From contig SLFE01000271.1 in assembly GCA_007124415.1 (NCBI GenBank), positions 1 through 9,144 of the forward strand: 9,144 bases of DNA, given 5' to 3'. Source of the DNA: Waddliaceae bacterium. Lineage in GTDB: Bacteria; Chlamydiota; Chlamydiia; Chlamydiales; SLFE01. The position numbers were made by a program, and so were the translations under genes. Below are positions 5,795 through 9,144 of this stretch, piece by piece. Each line of letters starts with the position of its first letter. Positions within the stretch are counted from its first letter, which is position 1. The notes beneath the pieces are model-generated. The model saw only the letters and a list, made by a program, of their open reading frames with translations, did not search any database and was not told the origin of the DNA.

Positions 5795-7083
5795 TTAAAA
5801 AGTTTTCCGCATTCCTCGTTCATGAACTGCCCGTCGGGATCCAGCTCATTTTTCGCTTCGAGAAACCGTCTGTAATTGTCTCCGTAAAGCTCGGCGGCCT
5901 TTTCTTTTGTCAAACTGTGCACCTTGCCCCAGTGAGGGCGCCCGCTGTATTGGTAAAGAGCAGTTTCAATCTCATCAAACAGCTCCCGATACCCTTTTTT
6001 CGCGATCGTGATCAGGCTGATGTAGGCCGTTTTTCTTCCGCAGGCAGGGCTTAGCAGTCCCCAGGGGTCGGCATCGGTAAAACGGAGGAGTATGACCGCC
6101 ACCATCCTCTTTTTCATTGCGCTGTATTTGTCGATGATTGCCCGCGTAGTTGCCAGCGCCTCCTTGAAGCGCTCAAAGGGGACGGCGATTTCCTCTTCAA
6201 TGTAGTGCCCCTCGTCGTCAGGGGATAAAAGCCTGTAGCTTTTATCGACGACAGACGCCATGGGCGCGACCACAGAATAGATTTTAATGACCGGGGGTAT
6301 CAGCCACCAGGGCATCGGGAGCACATCGAAAATTAAAGTAGCCAGTGTTTTGACGAGAGCCCATTTCAGCCTGTATTTGAGCCGCCCTTGCGCCTTTTTG
6401 TCTGTTCTTTGGTAATTAAAGAGAGTGACGTCGTCGGAATAGGGGTCGAGAATGAATTGAAAGTAAGGCTGCCGCATGAGTTCAGGAAGATTCTCGAGGG
6501 TTTCAGTCAAGTTGCTTGAAGCCTTTGTGAGTTCCAAATTGCCGAGCGGCACGCACCGGAGCGTCAGGCTGTAGACGATTCCCAGGCAGCCGAGGCTTGT
6601 TGCCGCGGCGGAAAACAGCTTTTCATCGCGCTCCGGCGACAGCTGCCGCAAGCTGCCGCTTGCATCGACAAGTTCGATCTCCTCGATAAAGGAGCTTAAA
6701 GTTCCCGTGTTTCCCGATCCGTGCGTTGCCGTTGCCGCCGCTCCGGCTATAGTCTGGTGTGTAATATAGCCCTGATTGGGGAGCGTGAGCCCCTCTTTTG
6801 CCAAGTTCCTTAAGATATCTTTGGTGTGCGCCCCGCCTTCAACCTTGACCAGCAGATTTTCCTTGTCGATGCCAAGTACACTTGAAAGCTTGTCCAGGCG
6901 AATCTGCGTTTGGTCCGTTTCGCAAAGGCCGTTCATCGAGTGAAGAGCTCCCGCCGCGCGGATTTTTTTCCCCTCGCTCCGGCACTTTGCCACTGCCCTT
7001 TGCAGCTCCTCGAGCGAGCCGGGACGTTTGATTTCGGACGGACTCCACCTCCGGTATTTTCCCCAAGTCTTCTGTTTCCCCAA
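5791..7083 (-). CDS. FAD-linked oxidase, aldonolactone (D-arabinono-1,4-lactone) oxidase type
   Basis: This 430-residue flavoprotein has the family's usual length. An N-terminal FAD-binding PCMH-type domain (about 15-180) carries GALHS at 45-49, where H48 takes the position that binds FAD covalently in this family, and ATATHGSG at 117-124. The C-terminal ALO domain (about 200-430) ends with HWGK at 384-387, the conserved aldonolactone/alditol oxidase motif, and DPDGQFMNE at 415-423. It likely oxidises a sugar lactone or polyol with oxygen or another acceptor; the exact substrate is not readable. No signal peptide is seen, although 241-280 is rather hydrophobic and could touch the membrane. 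The start is TTG at 7083, supported by AAGGAG at 7090-7095 with 6-nt spacing; no in-frame ATG lies nearby. The lipoprotein pair follows after 49 nt. It is divergent from the GT25 array. Confidence 0.85.
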   Translation of the reverse strand: MGKQKTWGKYRRWSPSEIKRPGSLEELQRAVAKCRSEGKKIRAAGALHSMNGLCETDQTQIRLDKLSSVLGIDKENLLVKVEGGAHTKDILRNLAKEGLTLPNQGYITHQTIAGAAATATHGSGNTGTLSSFIEEIELVDASGSLRQLSPERDEKLFSAAATSLGCLGIVYSLTLRCVPLGNLELTKASSNLTETLENLPELMRQPYFQFILDPYSDDVTLFNYQRTDKKAQGRLKYRLKWALVKTLATLIFDVLPMPWWLIPPVIKIYSVVAPMASVVDKSYRLLSPDDEGHYIEEEIAVPFERFKEALATTRAIIDKYSAMKKRMVAVILLRFTDADPWGLLSPACGRKTAYISLITIAKKGYRELFDEIETALYQYSGRPHWGKVHSLTKEKAAELYGDNYRRFLEAKNELDPDGQFMNEECGKLFN

Positions 7084-7089
7084 AATTTT

Positions 7090-7095
7090 CTCCTT
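7090..7095 (-). promoter_or_regulatory. Ribosome binding site supporting a TTG start
   Basis: AAGGAG on the minus strand is 6 nt before the TTG at 7083. No in-frame ATG is available near it, so this decides the start of the flavoprotein. Confidence 0.7.
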
Positions 7096-7140
7096 GTATT
7101 GTATTAATAAAGGAATTATTGGATTGAAAACAACACGGAG

Positions 7141-7430
7141 ATGATTCGTTTGATAAAGATATTTCTAGGCGGTTTTTTAGAGCCATCTTAAAAGCCCGCC
7201 GCTCTTGCCATGCCCATTCTCGGGGCCCGGTTCGGCGCCTACTCCATGATTATCCGCAGAAGCGGGATTGAGAAGATACCCGAATTTTATCGGAAACACC
7301 AAGTTTTTTTCCCTGCGACATGGACAACTACCTGCCGCAGGGAATCAAAATATACACAGTGAATCGGGACGTAGTCTCTAGCTTGACCGATTCGCTTTGC
7401 GATAATGCAGGGCCAAATTACCGGCAATGA
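7141..7430 (+). pseudogene. Decayed GT25 glycosyltransferase copy with internal deletion
   Basis: This is a wrecked member of the downstream GT25 array and fills most of the otherwise gene-free stretch 7084-7524. A start at 7141 reads MIRLIKIF, like the signal peptides of the two complete-looking copies. In the same frame, TAA at 7189-7191 replaces the Glu before the KPA motif. The K-P-A and M-P residues (7192-7215) match residues 32-39 of the next copy, and the sequence then jumps to residue 238 onward (GARFGAYSMIIRRSG, from 7222), so about 200 codons of the catalytic core are missing. A one-base loss in the T7 run at 7304-7310 shifts the frame. The remainder reads CDMDNYLPQG to NYRQ and ends at TGA 7428-7430, matching the C-terminus of the intact copy. 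No functional product is expected. Confidence 0.85.
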
Positions 7431-7458
7431 AATATTTACCGCCGTCCCGATTTTCAAA

Positions 7459-7487
7459 TTGATTTTTTTGCCCATAATCCCGATAAT
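7459..7487 (+). promoter_or_regulatory. Candidate promoter of the intact GT25 gene
   Basis: TTGATT (7459-7464), a 17-nt spacer and GATAAT (7482-7487), a 4/6 and a 5/6 match. The start site would be near 7494, about 30 nt before the ATG. An overlapping alternative uses CATAAT at 7473-7478. The rest of 7431-7524 shows nothing else. Confidence 0.4.
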
Positions 7488-7524
7488 TTCAAACTTAATA
7501 CTTAAAGCTTAAGGGGAATGTGTC

Positions 7525-8448
7525 ATGTATCGCTCGATCAAATTCTTTGCTTTATCATTACTCATCGTATTTGCCGTAAGCGGCGAAATTGAACCCCACT
7601 TAAAAAGAATCGAAGAAAAACCCGCCGGCCACGACATGCCGAATATCGACTACATTTATATGATCAATTTGGATAAGAGACCTGAAAAGTGGGAAATGAG
7701 CCTTAATCAGCTCGAGCCCTACGGTATTGTCCCCTACAGATTTTCGGCGGTCGTCGGATGGGAGCTTCCCGTTGAAACCATTAATGACATTGGAGTGAAA
7801 TACGAGCATTGGATGGAAGGGGGATTTATGGCGACAAGCTATAAGCCCGAAAACAACCTGAAACCGACTCATGAAATTATAGAAACAGTCGGGCAAACCT
7901 ATTTTTGCTATTGCATGTCGAGAGGAGCAATCGGAATTGTTTTGAGCCACTTGTCGGTTCTTCAGGATGCCTGGGATTGCGGCTATGAGACCATTTGGGT
8001 CATGGAAGACGACATTGACGTGTTGCAAGATCCGCGAATCATCTCCGATTTGATTAGTGAGCTGGATAGCCAGGTGGGAAAAGACAATTGGGACATATTG
8101 TTCACCGACAGGGATACTCGGAAAAAAAATGGCGAGTATGTGCCGGCAAGAGGAATGGCGCGAAGACCCAACTTTAATCCGCAGGACAAAAGCCAGTACT
8201 ACATTGACGAGTCTATTAGTGAAGAATTTAGGCAGATCGGCGCCCGTTTTGGAGCCTATTCCATGATTATCCGCAGAAGCGGAATTGAGAAGATTCTTGA
8301 GTTTTATCGGAATTATCAGGCATTTCTTCCCTATGACATGGACAATTACCTGCCTCTCGGAATGAAAATGTTTACAGTTAATCAAGATGTTGTTGCAAGC
8401 CTTACCGATGCTCTTTCTGACAATGGAAGAGCGAATTATTTAAAATAA
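7525..8448 (+). CDS. Family 25 glycosyltransferase with N-terminal signal sequence
   Basis: A 307-residue GT25 protein, the family of LPS glycosyltransferases and of eukaryotic procollagen galactosyltransferases. Motifs in order: IYMINLDKRPEKW at 44-56 (the start of the GT25 domain), YRFSAVVG at 71-78, GIVLSHLSVLQDAW at 137-150, VMEDDIDVL at 159-167 (acidic site probably binding the metal and nucleotide sugar), DNWDILFTDRD at 187-197, GARFGAYSMIIRRSG at 239-253 and DMDNYLP at 271-277. A signal peptide or membrane anchor occupies residues 1-20, unlike most bacterial LPS-type members, so it may act outside the cytoplasm. The ATG follows AAGGGG at 7511-7516. A decayed copy lies upstream and a close paralog starts 55 nt downstream. 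The acceptor (envelope glycan, or host or bacterial protein) is unknown. Confidence 0.87.
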   Translation: MYRSIKFFALSLLIVFAVSGEIEPHLKRIEEKPAGHDMPNIDYIYMINLDKRPEKWEMSLNQLEPYGIVPYRFSAVVGWELPVETINDIGVKYEHWMEGGFMATSYKPENNLKPTHEIIETVGQTYFCYCMSRGAIGIVLSHLSVLQDAWDCGYETIWVMEDDIDVLQDPRIISDLISELDSQVGKDNWDILFTDRDTRKKNGEYVPARGMARRPNFNPQDKSQYYIDESISEEFRQIGARFGAYSMIIRRSGIEKILEFYRNYQAFLPYDMDNYLPLGMKMFTVNQDVVASLTDALSDNGRANYLK

Positions 8449-8458
8449 ATGCCGAGCT

Positions 8459-8486
8459 TTGACATGCGTGCTTTGGATTCTAGAAC
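8459..8486 (+). promoter_or_regulatory. Candidate promoter of the next GT25 copy
   Basis: A perfect TTGACA at 8459-8464, a 16-nt spacer and TAGAAC at 8481-8486 (4/6). This predicts a start near 8493 and a very short leader before the ATG at 8504, so the copy can be expressed independently of the one before it. Confidence 0.5.
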
Positions 8487-8503
8487 TTAGATGGAAGAAA
8501 TAA

Positions 8504-9144
8504 ATGTCTCGTTATATTAATTATCTAATCGTTTTTCTCTTTTTGATAGCATCTGCCAATGCTGGTGTTCAGGATCATCTTGTGCGTCTAGAAGAAAAGC
8601 CCGCCGGCCACAGCATGCCGAATATCGACTACATCTATATGATCAATTTAGACCATCGTCCGGAAAAATGGGAGATGAGTCTCAATCAGCTTCAGCCTTA
8701 CGGCATCATTCCTTACAGGTTCTCAGCGGTAAACGGCAAGGCCCTTCCTCTTGAAACCATCAACGATATTGGAGTGAAATACGAGCCCTGGATGGAAGGG
8801 GGATTTATGGGGACTTGCTATAAGCTTGGGGACAACTTCAAGCCGACGCACGAAATTATAGGGACAGTCGGGCAAACCTATTTTCGGCATAAAATGGGGA
8901 GGGGAAGGTTTGGAATTATTTTAAGCCACTTGTCCGTTCTTCAGGATGCTTGGGATTCGGGTTATGAAACTATTTGGGTCATGGAAGATGATATCGATGT
9001 GCTGGATGATCCGCGAAATATTTCTGATTTGATTGAAGTACTCGACAGCCAGGTTGGGAGCGATAATTGGGATATCCTCTTTACCGACAGAGATATGCGA
9101 AAAAAGAATGGAGGTTACAAGCCTGGGTTCGGAATTGGGAGGAG
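8504..9144 (+). CDS. Family 25 glycosyltransferase paralog, 3'-truncated by window edge
   Basis: The frame opens at ATG 8504 and stays open to the right edge (213 codons visible). The protein begins MSRYINYLIVFLFLIASANA, a clear signal peptide ending in an A-x-A site, then follows the preceding copy without gaps from residue 21. My hand alignment of residues 32-213 gives about 80% identity. The GT25 motifs are intact: YMINLDHRPEKW near 45-56, GIILSHLSVLQDAW at 137-150, VMEDDIDVL at 159-167 and NWDILFTDRD near 188-197. Differences cluster at 77-83, 103-112, 128-136 and 204-212, which may be acceptor- or donor-contacting loops (inference). The Shine-Dalgarno is weak (GGAAG near 8493). The missing C-terminal third should carry the GARFGAYSMIIRRSG and DMDNYLP motifs. 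Confidence 0.85.
   Translation, partial: MSRYINYLIVFLFLIASANAGVQDHLVRLEEKPAGHSMPNIDYIYMINLDHRPEKWEMSLNQLQPYGIIPYRFSAVNGKALPLETINDIGVKYEPWMEGGFMGTCYKLGDNFKPTHEIIGTVGQTYFRHKMGRGRFGIILSHLSVLQDAWDSGYETIWVMEDDIDVLDDPRNISDLIEVLDSQVGSDNWDILFTDRDMRKKNGGYKPGFGIGR

Noticed and set aside
7098..7103. TACAAT as -10 of the flavoprotein gene (minus strand)
   Set aside because: Transcription would start on top of the ribosome binding site and no -35 fits at 16-18 nt, so I place no promoter for this gene.
7362..7452. 10-bp inverted repeat AATCGGGACG / CGTCCCGATT
   Set aside because: The arms are about 70 nt apart, one inside the GT25 relic and one just after it, with no T-run or known function. Probably chance.
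7287..7475. Minus-strand 62-codon frame over the GT25 relic
   Set aside because: It is a shadow of the plus-strand pseudogene, with no ribosome site and no homology that I recognise.
7600..8385. Long minus-strand open frame (261 codons) opposite the GT25 gene
   Set aside because: It is the mirror of a strongly supported GT25 gene, has no recognisable domain, and the GT25 frame has clear family motifs and an intact paralog.

Overview
The window looks like a chromosomal segment of a Gram-negative bacterium. It encodes two lipobox lipoproteins, several products with Sec-type signal peptides, and no phage, plasmid, IS or CRISPR feature. I infer a chlamydia-like (Chlamydiota, environmental family) or similar intracellular bacterium. 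The inference rests on tandem collagen-type GT25 glycosyltransferases with signal peptides, an aldonolactone-oxidase-type flavoprotein, a chalcone-isomerase-like exported protein and an uncharacterised C-terminal domain that I associate, from memory only, with proteins of such bacteria. It is not proven from this sequence.

Layout, left to right. (1) The 3' part of a plus-strand gene of unknown function (3-1202, open at the left edge). (2) A convergent minus-strand operon, 3547 to 1238: a secreted PAP2/vanadium-haloperoxidase-type phosphatase followed 3 nt later by an MFS transporter. (3) Divergent from it, a small lysine-rich orphan (3679-4071) with a good extended -10 promoter. (4) Convergent to the orphan, a Nudix hydrolase (4542 to 4084). 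Its promoter shares its -35 element with the oppositely directed promoter of an exported chalcone-isomerase-like protein (4655-5251). (5) A strong bidirectional terminator (5257-5285), then a minus-strand block: an FAD-linked lactone-oxidase-type enzyme (7083 to 5791) and two tandem paralogous 75-residue coiled-coil lipoproteins (5741 to 5284). (6) A plus-strand GT25 array running off the right edge: a decayed copy (7141-7430), an intact copy (7525-8448) and a further copy open at the edge (8504-9144).

The intergenic gaps are short, and sigma70-like promoters can be placed in front of most transcription units. No common pathway links all the genes. The shared theme is the cell surface or export: the phosphatase, the chalcone-isomerase-like protein, both lipoproteins and the GT25 proteins carry signal sequences, and the MFS protein is an inner-membrane transporter. 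The most unusual content is the GT25 array, with its decayed founder or sibling, and the 14-residue repeat architecture of the paired lipoproteins.
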